Positions 33,476 through 44,995 of a stretch of 64,000 nt of DNA are shown here, piece by piece. The number at the start of each line of letters is the position of its first letter. Position 1 is the first letter of the stretch. The stretch spans positions 376,459-440,458 of the forward strand of contig CALYLW010000060.1 in assembly GCA_944989445.1 (NCBI GenBank), given 5' to 3'. The translations under genes and the position numbers were made by a program. The notes beneath the pieces are model-generated. The model made no database searches, was not told the origin of the DNA, and saw only the letters and a program-made list of their open reading frames with translations. The stretch comes from Ampullaceana balthica (Eukaryota; Mollusca; Gastropoda; Lymnaeidae).

Positions 33476-34415
33476 AGGGAGCTATAGTTTAAAGTTAGTT
33501 TGTTGATATAATTAAATTTTATTTTACGATGTCAATTGTATTTAGGATGACTCTTGTGCAACCACCATATTTCCTCAGGTAACTCAATTGTTCGGAAGAT
33601 TACCAAAGATTACAGAAGCAGTCATGATCTTGTTGTGTGGGTCATATTTAAGAATTTCATCATAAATTAACACACGATTTACATTACATTTACGAAGCTG
33701 TTGATACATCATTAGCAGCTGTTAAAACCAACACACTGTTCTTTTTAAACATGTGATTTTTTAAAATGTCTGCTATTAAGTGAATTTTCATTGTTTTATA
33801 TGGTGTTTTTGTATATCTTGTTGTTTTTTATCTGGGGAGTTTCTGGGTTTTATTTAGATCTGTGTTATTTTTACTAATTTTTTTTTCCTTCTTAAACTGT
33901 TATTACTTTTAACTTGATAAATTCTTCTTATCCACCTGTGTCTAGTACATCGAAACATTCAAATAACCCACATGTTAATCACTTAACGATTTGAAGGTCA
34001 ACAACAGTCTGGACTGTAGACAGTTGAAGACACTCATCGCATCTCACTCAATTTCATTAAGTATGGCTGTACTCTTCTACAGCGACATCCAGACAGTTTC
34101 ACACGCGCGGCACGTGTAGTGCAATGCTGCCCGCTATCAATCAAGTTCATTTAAGAATTAAGTGCACAAAAACTAATCAAACAACAGACACTGTTTATTC
34201 CGTTCCTCTTATTTGTAATTGTGTAATTTGTAATTTTGCATCTAGGAGTTCTCTGGTTCAAGTCTAGTCAATGTCAAAATGATCACAAGTAGGAAACTTA
34301 TGCACAATAATCTTCATAGTTATTCACGTATTGCATCTTGAGAAATGTCCACTCCTAGTTTGGCTCACGCAGAAAACAAAAACACAACTCGTGAACTAAA
34401 ACATTTGGTGAAAGA
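33476..34415. other. Unassigned AT-rich interval
   Basis: No open frame or repeat. Part of it may belong to the LINE whose 3' end follows, but I cannot read codons there. Confidence 0.4.
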
Positions 34416-34514
34416 CCATTCTCTTTTTGTGCAGCCAAACAATGGAATTTTCTACCATTACACATCCGGAGTGTTTCATCTACGCATCTCTTAAAAATTT
34501 ATTTTCAAAATTAA
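34416..34514 (+). pseudogene. LINE ORF2 C-terminal remnant
   Basis: Thirty-two codons end in TAA at 34512 and contain SFCAAKQWNFLPLHIRSVSS, the '(A)PxxWNxLPxxIRxxxS' sequence that closes the reverse-transcriptase polyprotein of many CR1/L2-like LINEs. Everything upstream (endonuclease, reverse transcriptase) is absent, as expected for a 5'-truncated insertion. The 3' UTR follows and is split by a Helitron. Confidence 0.7.
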
Positions 34515-34612
34515 AGAAACACCATTTTTTATGATTAACGTTGCTTATGTGTATTGTACTGTTATTTATGTGGTTATTATGAAAAGAATGTTTATTTAAA
34601 TTATTATATGTA

Positions 34613-35023
34613 CTAGCGTATCACCCGTCAAAAATGACGGAAGTTTTCAGCTGAAATCTATTTATTTTGCACTTTTGTTAGGGTGCCTACGGCGCCGACC
34701 TTTTTCAACAGCCCAACTAAATTGTCCTTGTTTGATAAATACGAAATATTAAACTTTCTGAAATGTACACAAAGTATTTTATAATATATTTTTTAAATTT
34801 TATAATTGACCTTCATCAAATCCTCTTTTTACATTGTTCCCTTTTCCAAAATTAAAATATGAGCTAAAACAATGACGTCAAATAATATTTTTTTACAGCG
34901 CATCTTTAATTTGCACACCTTTTGATGCATTGGTGCAGTAATTTGGTGCGTTGCTTTCTAAAATTAGTAGCGTCACGGACAGACACTACAGACGTGACAG
35001 AGATTGCAAATTATGTATATTGA
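34613..35023 (-). mobile_element. Non-autonomous Helitron inside a LINE 3' UTR
   Basis: The minus strand starts TCAATATACATAATTTGC after host A (plus 35024 is T) and ends with hairpin CCGTCATTTTTGACGG, spacer GTGATACG and CTAG before host T (plus 34612 is A). The core (GGTGCCTACGGCGCC, CAATGACGTCA, GGTGCAGTAATTTGGTGCG) is the same as at 471 and 1327, but both termini differ from those elements. Confidence 0.85.
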
Positions 35024-35112
35024 TGTTATTATCTCCATGTAAAGCGCTGTGAGCCCGGCTTATTGCTGGGAAACAGCGCTATAAAAATTACCAATTTATT
35101 ATTATTATTATT
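35024..35112 (+). mobile_element. LINE 3' tail with hairpin and (TTA)n
   Basis: A stem-loop with perfect AGCGCTGT/ACAGCGCT arms (35042-35081) is followed by ATAAAAATTACCAA and (TTA)n. A conserved 3' hairpin plus a short-unit tail is typical of CR1/L2-like LINEs, whose reverse transcriptase recognises its own 3' end. It continues the LINE interrupted at 34613. Confidence 0.75.
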
Positions 35113-35229
35113 ATTAAATTGTACAGCATCCATTTATTACGCCGGCATTGTGCTAGCCACACAATCCATCGTATGCCGTTGCTGTAGAAACTAGTGAACG
35201 CTGCTTTACTAGCACCCATAGGCCATCAT

Positions 35230-35668
35230 GGTCTGAAAACTGAAAAGACAAAAAAAACCGAAAAAACAAAGTTTTTGAAAAATAAATCCCTTATATCTGA
35301 GAAATAAATAAAAGTATTGATTATGTTCAATATAATACGCACCGCGCAACAGACTAGCATAAACATTTACAGACTGAACATGACTGAACTACGCATGCTG
35401 TAAAACACGGGGATGTGGTCATCAATTCCTGGAGTGAACCTCCAGTGACAAGTGGTGGTCATCTATAGTCGGCTACACATGCTACATAGAGATACATTGA
35501 GATCAACAAAAAATTCATTAATCTAACTACGGCACATTCGGTCGATCGGAAACTTTGATACAATGCATTGTTAGGTGACAAAAGTCTATGTGCTAAATTT
35601 CAGCTCGATAGGATCACTGGAAGTGGGTCATTTGCGACTTTTTGTTTTTCCGCGAGACCACGACAGAC

Positions 35669-35737
<69 letters not shown>

Positions 35738-35770
35738 CAAGACGGGGAAGTTAATATAAGTTATTTAAAA
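35230..35770 (-). repeat. Dispersed repeat family C, copy 3
   Basis: In reverse orientation it carries the GACGGGGAAGTTAATATAAG end (35740), a (GA)n tract at 35669-35738, the core GGCACATTCGGTCGATCGGAA (35532), and the TGTTCAATATAATACGCACC phrase (35325). Confidence 0.7.
35669..35738. repeat. (GA)n microsatellite
   Basis: GA units with a few GAAA interruptions, inside repeat family C at the place where other copies have CTTG or TCTC runs. Confidence 0.95.
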
Positions 35771-36115
35771 TGGCACTTTACTTCTACATTTTTTATGCGC
35801 AAAAATGTACATCTCACAAAAATAAGTGTAACTGTAAACTGCACATACTTGCGTGGCTGCACAGCCGAGAAAGTTCAAAGGAAAAATTGATCATGACACG
35901 TTATCCTTTTTTGTTTCTTCAATGAGACCCATAATCCTAGCTTTGTGAACACCTGGTTTATAAGTGGACTTGCTCTTTATTGAGCAACACAAGTCAAGAG
36001 CAGCTGTTCTGTGGTGTAGAGAACAAATTTAATATACTACTTCTTGAGTTGGCGGTCTCTGTAAACCGCTAAGGTGCTTCAGATTAAATTTCAGGCTTAA
36101 CTCTACAGTACTATC
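35771..36115. other. Unassigned interval
   Basis: Nothing recognisable between repeat family C and the 87-bp array. Confidence 0.4.
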
Positions 36116-36812
36116 TCGTAGGCTGATGTCTCCCGTCTGGTACACCGAGATGACCTCAAGACAATGTACTATCAGGTAGATTTTAACATTGACTGGTATC
36201 AATCGTGGGCTGATGTCTGCCGTCTGGTACACCCATATGACCCCAAGACAATGTACTATCAGGTAGATTTTAACATTGACTGGTATCAATCGTCGGCTGA
36301 TGGCTCCCGTCTGGTACACCCATAAGACCTCAAGACAATGTACTATCAGGTAGATTTTAACATTGACTGGTATCAATCGTCGGCTGATGTCTGCCGTCTG
36401 GTACACCGAGATGACCTCAAGACAATGTACTATCAGGTAGATTTTAACATTGACTGATATCAATCGTCGGCTGATGTCTGCCGTCTGGTACACCCAGATG
36501 ACCTCAAGAAAATGTACTATCAGGTAGATTTTAACATTGACTGGTATCAATCATCGGCTGATGTCTGCCGTCTGGTACACCGAGATGACCTCAAGACAAT
36601 GTACTATCAGGTAGATTTTAACATTGACTGGTATCAATCGTCGGCTGATGTCTGCCGTCTGGTACACCCAGATGACCTCAATACAATGTACTATCATGTA
36701 GAGTTTAACATTGACTGATATCAATCGTTGGCTGATGTCTGCCGTCTGGTACACCCAGATGACCTCAATACAATGTACTATCAGGTAGATTTTAACATTG
36801 ACTGGCATCAAT
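36116..36812. repeat. 87-bp minisatellite, 8 units
   Basis: Units run from GGCTGATGTCTGCCGTCTGG to TGACTGGTATCAATCGTC. TTTTAACATT recurs exactly 87 bases apart. As 87 is 29 codons, frames of 173 and 92 codons open on the minus strand (29-residue period), interrupted where TGG became TGA. Unit divergence is a few percent. Confidence 0.95.
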
Positions 36813-39032
36813 TTATTATTTGCGATCATCCCAAAGTCAAATACATTTAGCTGTCCAACACCTTATAAGACTTTATGATTTGAGATGTATTTATTCAGAA
36901 CTGGACAGAGAGCATCTATAAAACTCAACAAAGAAATGACTGTCATTCCTCGTACTCATTCCTGGATAAGCCAATGACAGACCTCCTGAACCATGAATAA
37001 GTTTCATTTGCTAAGTGAAGAAATGCGATGTTTCAGGGAAACACTACAAATCTTGTTTTTGTGCAGATGTCTTCAAATGGTGAAACGAAGCGTGTAATCA
37101 TGTTGTGAAATCTCGGCTTTCTCAAACATCGCCACGGTCACTCAATGAAAATAAACTGGATTAAACGCAGTGTTGCTTAACTTATCCGAATTTGTCAACT
37201 AACCATGCATGAAGTTGGATAAATAATGGATGAATGTTTGTGATTGATGTTAGATTAGGATTGAGCAAATAAATATAACGATCAGTGGCTAGTTAAACAG
37301 TAAACAATAAATTGGATTTTTGTGTGGATTGGAGAAATAGCTTCCTTCGCAACACATTTTGATGATACTGGAAGACTTGATATTTCATTAGAAAAAGAAA
37401 GCAACTGTCAAATACAAGATGGTTAGAATTCAGTTTTTCTTGCAGCTTAGAACTCTTGCTACCGCTATGATTAAACAAAACAACTTTGATATTTCAAATA
37501 AGGCTTATTAAAGCACTACTGTCTGGTACACAAAATCATCCAGCAAAATTTCTGAAAAATATCTACAGCAAAAGAAAAAAACCCTTAAATAACCGTTGAC
37601 ACAGTGGAGACAGATGATTGACATTGACGTACGATGAAAAAATCATTGACACGGACGTACGATGAAAAAATCCTGTTTATGAAACTAAACATAGATGCAT
37701 CAAATTGAATAACTTTTTCTAAGGGGCCACGTCAAACTGCAAAGACTTTTTTCAACATAGAATTAACTGCGTCGGTTTTAAAATATTCGGACTCCTAGAG
37801 GTTTAAATTATATCAAACGTTGTTCATATTACAACGAAAATTACGTCAGTAGAGCATTTAAAAATACAAGTAATAAAAACTCGAATGAGTATTTAAGCCC
37901 TATTTCCAATTGTTTAAAAATATTCTTACTAAACCTCTTTCAAAGTCACACAAATTTATATTTTTATCGAAACTGTAAGAAAATGGTGTTTTTCTGAACT
38001 ATCATTCATATTTACAGCAAATAGAAATAGCTTCACGTGAAAAAAAAATATAACATAACATATCAGAGCTCAATATCCCTTGTCACACATTCAGGAAAAT
38101 TATTTTTAAAAATTGAACTGTTTACGTTGGAACTGGAAGCTAAACTATGTATTGCAACTATATATTATTTTAAATAATTTCCCAAATTGCACTTAATTTT
38201 AGTGCCACATTAGCAACTTTCAAATTAGACTCTAAATTGTCTATATTATTATTTGTGGTAGAAATATTATCAGTTGTACGACGCCATTTTGCGGTAAAAA
38301 CACGTTGAGTTGAAACAAAGAATGTCCGACCTTTTTATTCAAGAGAAATCATTCTAGAATTCATTAAAAGTCATTTCAAATCAATAACTCTGAAAGTACA
38401 CAGAACAATTGCTATCTAAAAATTGCTGCTAAAATTACGGGAATCGAACGAAAAGAGATTTTTGAAAAACTCCTTTACCAACATTGTTCTAAATATTATT
38501 ACATCGTTTGGCATTTGTTTCAACCCGATAGATGTTATGGTTGGCGAGCATTTGACAAAATACTGATATATATTTTTTGGCTCGTGCACATCCTTGGGAC
38601 CTCCTTAAAATATTTGCAAAAGACCTGATCCCTCTATCTGGTATGGTTCAGGAGTAGTTGCTTGTGCAAGCTCGAACAGGCATCCATAAAGACAGGCTTT
38701 TCAAATATATAAACACAATTAGTCCCATGGGGAAAATGCGCTAAAAAATCCTGCCTTTTGCACAGTCAAGAAGAAGTGGGGAAACATTGGAGGGGATCAG
38801 AAAACAGATTTTCCATCAAACGAAGTTATTTCATTCATTCCTGGCCATCTAGGTTGGCACTGACACTAGATATGCTTCTGTCCACATTATTGGAGTCTGC
38901 ACTTTAGTAGGGACAGCTTTGCCTCTCCTATACGTGGTCAGGTGTCGTAGATTACACGGGTCTTAGAGATCATGAAAATAACAACGTAGCCAATCGATAA
39001 CAAGCTTACCTCTTGCACTAGGTTGTTCCGAG
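36813..39032. other. Unassigned AT-rich interval
   Basis: Only a two-copy direct repeat of about 30 bases (GACGTACGATGAAAAAATC at about 37628 and 37657) stands out. No coding or transposon signal. Confidence 0.4.
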
Positions 39033-39345
39033 GCCCCTACGGCGCCCAATTTTTTCAAAAGCGAAATTAACTTACGTGAATATTATTGCATGCGGTATGT
39101 GAATGAGTTCAATGAAAAGAATGCATAATTACATTTTAGTTGATTAGAATGATTTATTTTCCACAAAATTTCTTTTTATGTCCCTTTTCCAAAATTAAAA
39201 TATAAGCTCAAACAATGACGTCATATAATATTTTACGGCGAGAAACACCACACGCTCTTTTAATCTCGAAACCAAAATGATTACGATTTTACGCCTATAG
39301 TTTCAATTTTAAAAAAAGCTAAATATGTCCCTTAGCGTTACAGAA
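39033..39345 (-). repeat. Helitron core fragment without termini
   Basis: GGCCCCTACGGCGCCCAATTTTTTCAA, read across 39033-39058, and AACAATGACGTCATATAATAT match the cores at 471 and 34613. The right portion (TCCCTTAGCGTTA) matches 1285. Neither a TC start nor a CTAG end remains. Confidence 0.6.
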
Positions 39346-39586
39346 GAGTGACCTGGGCTTTTATTTTGTTTATTTGAGGTTACTATCTCGTGGTGATGTC
39401 ATTTATCTGCCTTTACTTCGCGGAGAGTAACCGAGTTAAACTAATTGAGATTGGCTTACTTGGTGTCCTGACGTCTGCTCACTATTAATTAACTTTAATG
39501 TTAGCGGTTTTAACCCTATTTTCAATTCTGCTGACATTTACTTGGCATCAACGTAAATTGGTGTCATGTATTCCTACACGAACAAC

Positions 39587-40577
39587 AACAATGTGACGTC
39601 ATGGAGTCCTGCACCAACATCCACGTGACGTCATGGCAGTCGTATAATATCATAAAAGCGACGTCATGTAGTCATACACTAACATTCACGTGACGTCATT
39701 CACCCCTACACCAACATCCAAGTGACGTCATGCACCCCTACACCAACATCCAAGTGACGTCATGCACCCCTACACCAACATCCAAGTGACGTCATGCACT
39801 CCTACACCAACATCCAAGTGACGTCATGCACCCCTACACCAACATCCGCGTGACGTCATGCACTCCTACACCAACATACAAGTGACGTCATACACCCCTA
39901 CACCAACATCCACGTGACGTCAAGTACTCCTACACCAACATCCAAGTGACGTCATGCACCCCTACACCAACATCCAAGTGACGTCATGCACCCTTACACC
40001 AACATCCACGTGACGTCATGCACTCCTACACCAACATCCACGTAACTTCATGCAGTCCTACACAAACATCCACGTGACGTCATGCACTCCTACACCAACA
40101 TCCACGTGACGTCATGCAGTCCTACACAAACATCTACGTGACGTCATGTAGTCCTTCACCAATATCTAAGTGACGTCATGCACTCCTACATCAACATCCA
40201 CGTGAAGTCATGCACTCCTACATCAACATCTAAGTGACGTCACGCGGTCCTACACCAACATCAACGTGATGTCATGTAGTCCAACACCTACATCTAAGTG
40301 ACGTCATGGACTCCTACATCAACATCCACGTGACGTCACGCAGTCCTACACCAACATCAACGTGATGTCATGCACTCGTACACCAACATCAACGTGATGT
40401 CATGCACTCCTACATCAACAGCTAAGTGACGTCACGCGGTCCTACATCAACATCCAAGTGACGTCATGTAGTCCAACACCTACATCTAAGTGACGTCATG
40501 CACTCCTACATCAACATCCACGTGACGTCACGCAGTCCTACACCAACATCCACGTTGCGTCATGCACTCCTACACAA
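39587..40577 (+). repeat. 32-bp minisatellite carrying a CRE/E-box array
   Basis: The unit is about GACGTCATGCACTCCTACAC plus CAACATCCACGT, about 31 copies with mild divergence. I count 24 perfect TGACGTCA octamers, the consensus cAMP-response element bound by CREB/ATF proteins. About ten lie in CACGTGACGTCA, where a CACGTG E-box overlaps the CRE; most others have AAGTGACGTCA. Decayed sites are mainly TGATGTCA. Spacing of 32 bp is close to three helical turns. Whether any site is bound is unknown. Confidence 0.95.
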
Positions 40578-40937
40578 AAAGATCATGGCAGGCGGTGAGC
40601 TGCGACTCAATCATATTTTCATGTTTTAAGTCTATTTCGTCTAGATATAGTCAACGACGCATTTGAAACAAGAAAAAAAAATAACAGGACTTAGAGGTTC
40701 TCTTTAAGAATGGTGTGAGACCCTCTGTAAGTTGGTGGCCAACTTGTCACCCTTTATGAAAGACATGTAGACGTCATGGCTTTGAACATTTACTCACCTG
40801 CAGCTTATGAACGACCTTCGCACAGCCAGCCGCAAATAAATGTCATATTTAAATAATCTCAAGGATCTAGAATGCCAGATGTTGTTTTATCCAAAATGGA
40901 GAGCAGACCATGTTGATTAGACTGCACTTTAAGGTGA
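40578..40937. other. Unassigned interval
   Basis: No signal beyond AT-rich sequence. Confidence 0.4.
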
Positions 40938-41222
40938 AGAGTAGAGAGTAAGGATCGGACGACAGAGACAATAAGGACATTGGGTGATCGTGGAAGAGTA
41001 GAGAGTAAGGATCGGACGACAGAGACAATAAGGACATTGGGTGATCGTGGAAGAGTAGAGAGTAAGGATCGGACGACAGAGACAATAAGGACATTGGGTG
41101 ATCGTGGAAGAGTAGAGAGTAAGGATCGGACGACAGAGACAATAAGGACATTGGGTAATCGTGGAAGAGTAGAGAGTAAGGATCGGACGACAGATACAAT
41201 AAGGACATTGGGTAATCGTGGA
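40938..41222. repeat. 57-bp minisatellite, 5 units
   Basis: Nearly identical units (AGAGTAGAGAGTAAGGATCG to GGGTGATCGTGGA). Because 57 is a multiple of three and the unit lacks stops in several frames, frames open on both strands at once (plus 40980-41297; minus 40867-41208 and 40929-41249). That argues for a by-product rather than a protein. Confidence 0.95.
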
Positions 41223-42742
41223 AAACTTATAAGTCCAGTATCTATACATTGGTTACAATACGCGTATACAATTACTCACATCCCACATTTAAATTGAACA
41301 CTTCACATAATTTTTTTTTAGGTTTAAAGATAGGTTATGATGCTTATTAAAAAAAAATTGAGGCAAGAATGCGTAGAGCTTTTGTCTACTAAATTTCCTG
41401 ACAAAAATAAACTAGAAATATGAAGAAAGGTTGCAGGTATATCTGCAATAGTTTATTAGATCTGGCGTGCTCTTGTGAAATATCTGATACAAGTTATCTA
41501 GCAAAACTTACTTCAAAACTACAAATTGAGGCACTTTATATTTATAAGGACCCCTTATGAGTTATCACAGCCACCTCCACCCCCCCACACTAAGCATGTT
41601 TGGCACTGTGTTGCACTCTTGCTTTCACGCCTCTGCATTATATATTCATTTAACACCACTTTAAAAACAGCGATTGTTAAAAACTCGTTTAATCTCGGTA
41701 CAGACAAACGAAGATGTTGCGCACCAATTGCCTGAGTTGTGTGGGTCTAAGGTATTGGGATTATTATTGGATTTTTAAAAATATACAGTAGACTTGGTTT
41801 AACAGGCTTAGACACAAGTTACTTAGATATTTAGATATTTAGATACTTAGATATTTAGATAACTTATGCTAATATCTTGATGTGAACAGACACAGTAGTT
41901 TGTTGCCACTAGGAGACAGAGATGAAATCATCGTTAGAATAAAATTTCTTTTTTGGTATTATATAATTTTTAGATTATATAAAAAAGAAATTCTGATCCA
42001 CAAGGTAATTGTTCACATTGGTAAAAGTAATCAAGAATTGTATCAATCAAAAATACTTTGACTGTACGCTAGTTGTACTCATGATAAACAATCTTGACTT
42101 TGTGCTAGTTGTACTCATGATAAACATTTTGACTGTACGATTGTTGTACTCATGTTAAACAATCTTGACTGTACGTTTGTTGTACCCACTATAGAACACA
42201 ATTCCCTTAAGCCAGTTGTCCTGTTGAGCCCATCTGTCGCCTTATAACTTGTGTTAGTTTTATTTAATAACTACAACAACTTTCAAATAGCCCATTCATG
42301 GCGAGGAATTACCTGACTGTGGTGACACCTCGTGTTACGCCAGCTGGTTATCTGATCTGGACTCTTCATCAACCACGTGACGTTTACACGTCAGCACCAG
42401 CGGGAATCGCTCTCTTTCCCAGGTCTGCCGAAACTTTAAATGTACTTTAAGCTGTCTTGATCCCTTGCCCTTACACTATGAACACACACTGTTCACAAAT
42501 TAAACAGCGCGTACTCACGAACTTCGTCATTTTGGGGACTCGCCAATGAAAGATCTCCGTTAGGTAGCGTGACTTTACAACCTGAGCTTTTCAGCCGTCT
42601 GCACTTTTAGATACGGCTTCCCAGATTGCTATGTTCATAAAATCTAAACTTACACCCAAAAGCCCTCCTTTCTTATTTAAGGGAAAATGTGCGTAATTAA
42701 ATTGTTGTTTATTCTAAAAGCAATAATAAATTGTATTTTAAA
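41223..42742. other. Unassigned interval with a hairpin
   Basis: Contains runs of TTAGATAT-like units (41825-41870), a hairpin at 41945-41994 (AATTTCTTTTTT and TTATATAA against their complements), and the 36-bp repeat listed separately. No gene is seen. Confidence 0.4.
42058..42190. repeat. About 36-bp tandem repeat, 3.5 units
   Basis: TGACTGTACGCTAGTTGTAC plus TCATGATAAACAATCT recurs with moderate divergence. Confidence 0.8.
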
Positions 42743-43013
42743 GTGGCCGTCCATAAAGTACGTCAAGCTCCAGAGAGAGGGGTGTAAGAAAGTGTGACAT
42801 TTTATGAAAGAGGGAGGGGTCTGGCCATGTGTGACGTCACGTAGTTTTATATTGAATTTTAATTATTTTGTTAATATACAAAAACTAAATTTGCGTTCGA
42901 AGGTTTGACTTACTTTAGGGAAGGGGGGGGGGTCCGACATTTATGACAGTTTGTGACAGGGGGGGGTAAAAAATGGTCAAAAATAGAGTGAGGTACTTTA
43001 TGGATGTTGCCAT
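42743..43013. mobile_element. MITE with GGCCGTCCATAAAGTACGTCA-type ends
   Basis: The left end GGCCGTCCATAAAGTACGTC (from 42745) and the right end, reverse complement TGGCAACATCCATAAAGTACCTC, form imperfect inverted repeats of about 22 bp. The interior has GTGTGACGTCACG and G-runs. The class is uncertain; I could not read a clear target duplication. No coding capacity. Confidence 0.65.
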
Positions 43014-43258
43014 AGATATTGAGCACGTGAGTAAATAAATAGAAATGCACTTGTGCATTTGAATAAAAATATCTTCTAAAGGCTGTTTTGGAGGAATTGG
43101 AAACATAAAGAATAAAATTATAGTTGATCTTTTATCCAACTGAGAACTTGTCATGATATGGTATATATTTGTGTATCGGCAAAGACCAACTCCAGTAGTG
43201 TAGTCAATGAAGGTGTTGAGATCTATGCTGCCACTGAGTTGGCATCCACCAACTAAAG

Positions 43259-43471
43259 CAGGGGTCTCCAAACTACGGCCCGCGGGCCAGATGCGGCCCG
43301 TGGGCCAGATGCGGCCCGCTAGGCCCTCTCATCCGGCCCCTGGAGACCTTTCAACCTCCAAAAATAGACAATTTTTACCAGTAGTTTACCACAAAACTGT
43401 GTTTAGTCGGCCCGCAAACTGATGTTTGAATGTTAATACGGCCCTCAAGCAGAAAAGTTGGGAGATCCCTG
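43259..43471. mobile_element. hAT-type MITE with 8-bp target duplication
   Basis: Ends CAGGGGTCTCC and GGAGATCCCTG are inverted repeats. Flanks AACTAAAG (43251-43258) and AACTAGAG (43472-43479) are an 8-bp target duplication with one mismatch. The GC-rich interior repeats GGCCAGATGCGGCCCG twice in a row. At 213 bp it is non-autonomous. Confidence 0.85.
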
Positions 43472-43479
43472 AACTAGAG

Positions 43480-44995
43480 CAAGGCAAAGAAACCTTCATC
43501 ATAACTGTTTAACTTCAAGCTTAAGTAGATGGGCTGTGTCAAAACTTTTGAACCGTTGTTTACGGGGGGGGTCGTTGTTTTGATGTACGGGTTTCTGCTG
43601 ATAAATGTTTGTAGTAGACATGATGGTCGTTATCAGAGGTTGGGCAATTATTTCTTGTCATCACCTCAAAATGTTGGGGGGGGGAGGAGGGGAGAATAAA
43701 TATATATAATTTACATTTCTACTTAAAGACTTCATTTCATATCTGTCAATTACCAACTCCTTGAAATCATTTCGAAATACTCTTCCATATTACCCCATTA
43801 TTCTGTTAACCATCCGTCTAAAAAAAACTATTTCACGCTACATAAACACCATCTATGTTGCCCCAAATTTTTGCCACTTATATCGCCCTAGTAACTTAGT
43901 AACCATTACTTTCCCCACACATCCTACCAGATGTTTCCACACACGTCTAATAGCTTTGTTTTCCCACACTTTTTTCAGGTGTTTTTCCACACTTCTACCA
44001 GCTACATTGCTTCACACTAAGATTAGAAATGTTTGTTTGTTGATGACTTGGTGGTTACAATAATTCTCGCAACGACTTACATTATCCGTACATTTCTTAA
44101 TCTCTAATTAACAAAACTCGGTAAACAACATTAAAAAATGTTTCCTGACTCATTTATTTTCCATTTTAATGCATGCCATTATTTGCCATTTAAAAAATAA
44201 TAACAATAATTTTTTAATAATATATATATACAACTGTATATATAAAAATCTGGAAGCTCGCAAAAGGTAATTACTTTTATTTGTTATCTCCCCTGGACCA
44301 TACATTTCACATAATTTTGTCTTCCCTGTTCACTGAAATTTTTCAGCAATTTATCTGTCCTCAGCCGAAAGATTTATGTCTGAGACAATCACCTGTCTTC
44401 CTTCATCTAGCCTAGATTTTTACGAGTATATGCCTGATGATCTCTGCAAGATTGTCATTACTTTCAATTTTACATAATTTAAAAAAAACAACTATATTTT
44501 ATAATATTTTTTATTTGGGTAGTGATGTTATTTTAAAAAAATAATTTTTATAATCTATATTTATTATTATTATTTTTAAAAATATTTTGTGTGTGTGTTG
44601 TGCGAACCAAGCAAACGTCAGTCGTAGTTGAAAATTAAAAGTAACTTTAAATAATTACTGTGTCGCTAGCAACTTACACTTACATTTAAGGGACCTATAT
44701 CTTTCATCTAGAATCTAGATTTTGGACATGTTTCTGATGTCGACAAGAACTCGTGAGTACACGCACAAAATAAAACACAAACTAAGGTTGTTGTTCTTCA
44801 GCTGCTTTTTTTTTAATTTAAAAATGAATTTCTGCATAAAGCATAGGATAGTGACGTTAGTTAGCCTTAGAAAAAATAAAGCTTTTAAAAAAAAAGATTA
44901 TCAATTAAATTTTTTATAAAAACATGTCATTGAAGGTGCATCAATTCGCATTCAAGAAACAATCACCCATGACTAACATCTTAAAATTGAAGGAA
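43480..44995. other. Unassigned AT-rich interval
   Basis: A 100-codon plus frame (43761-44063) is rich in Thr, Phe and His with no motif. G-runs occur near 43675. Long A/T tracts run from 44160 to 44590. Confidence 0.4.

Noticed and set aside
36029..36829. Minus-strand 29-residue repeat proteins
   Set aside because: The 87-bp unit is a multiple of three by chance; both strands show partial frames and units carry stops.
43761..44063. 100-codon plus-strand ORF
   Set aside because: Composition is low-complexity (Thr/Phe/His/Leu) with no domain and no flanking gene signals.
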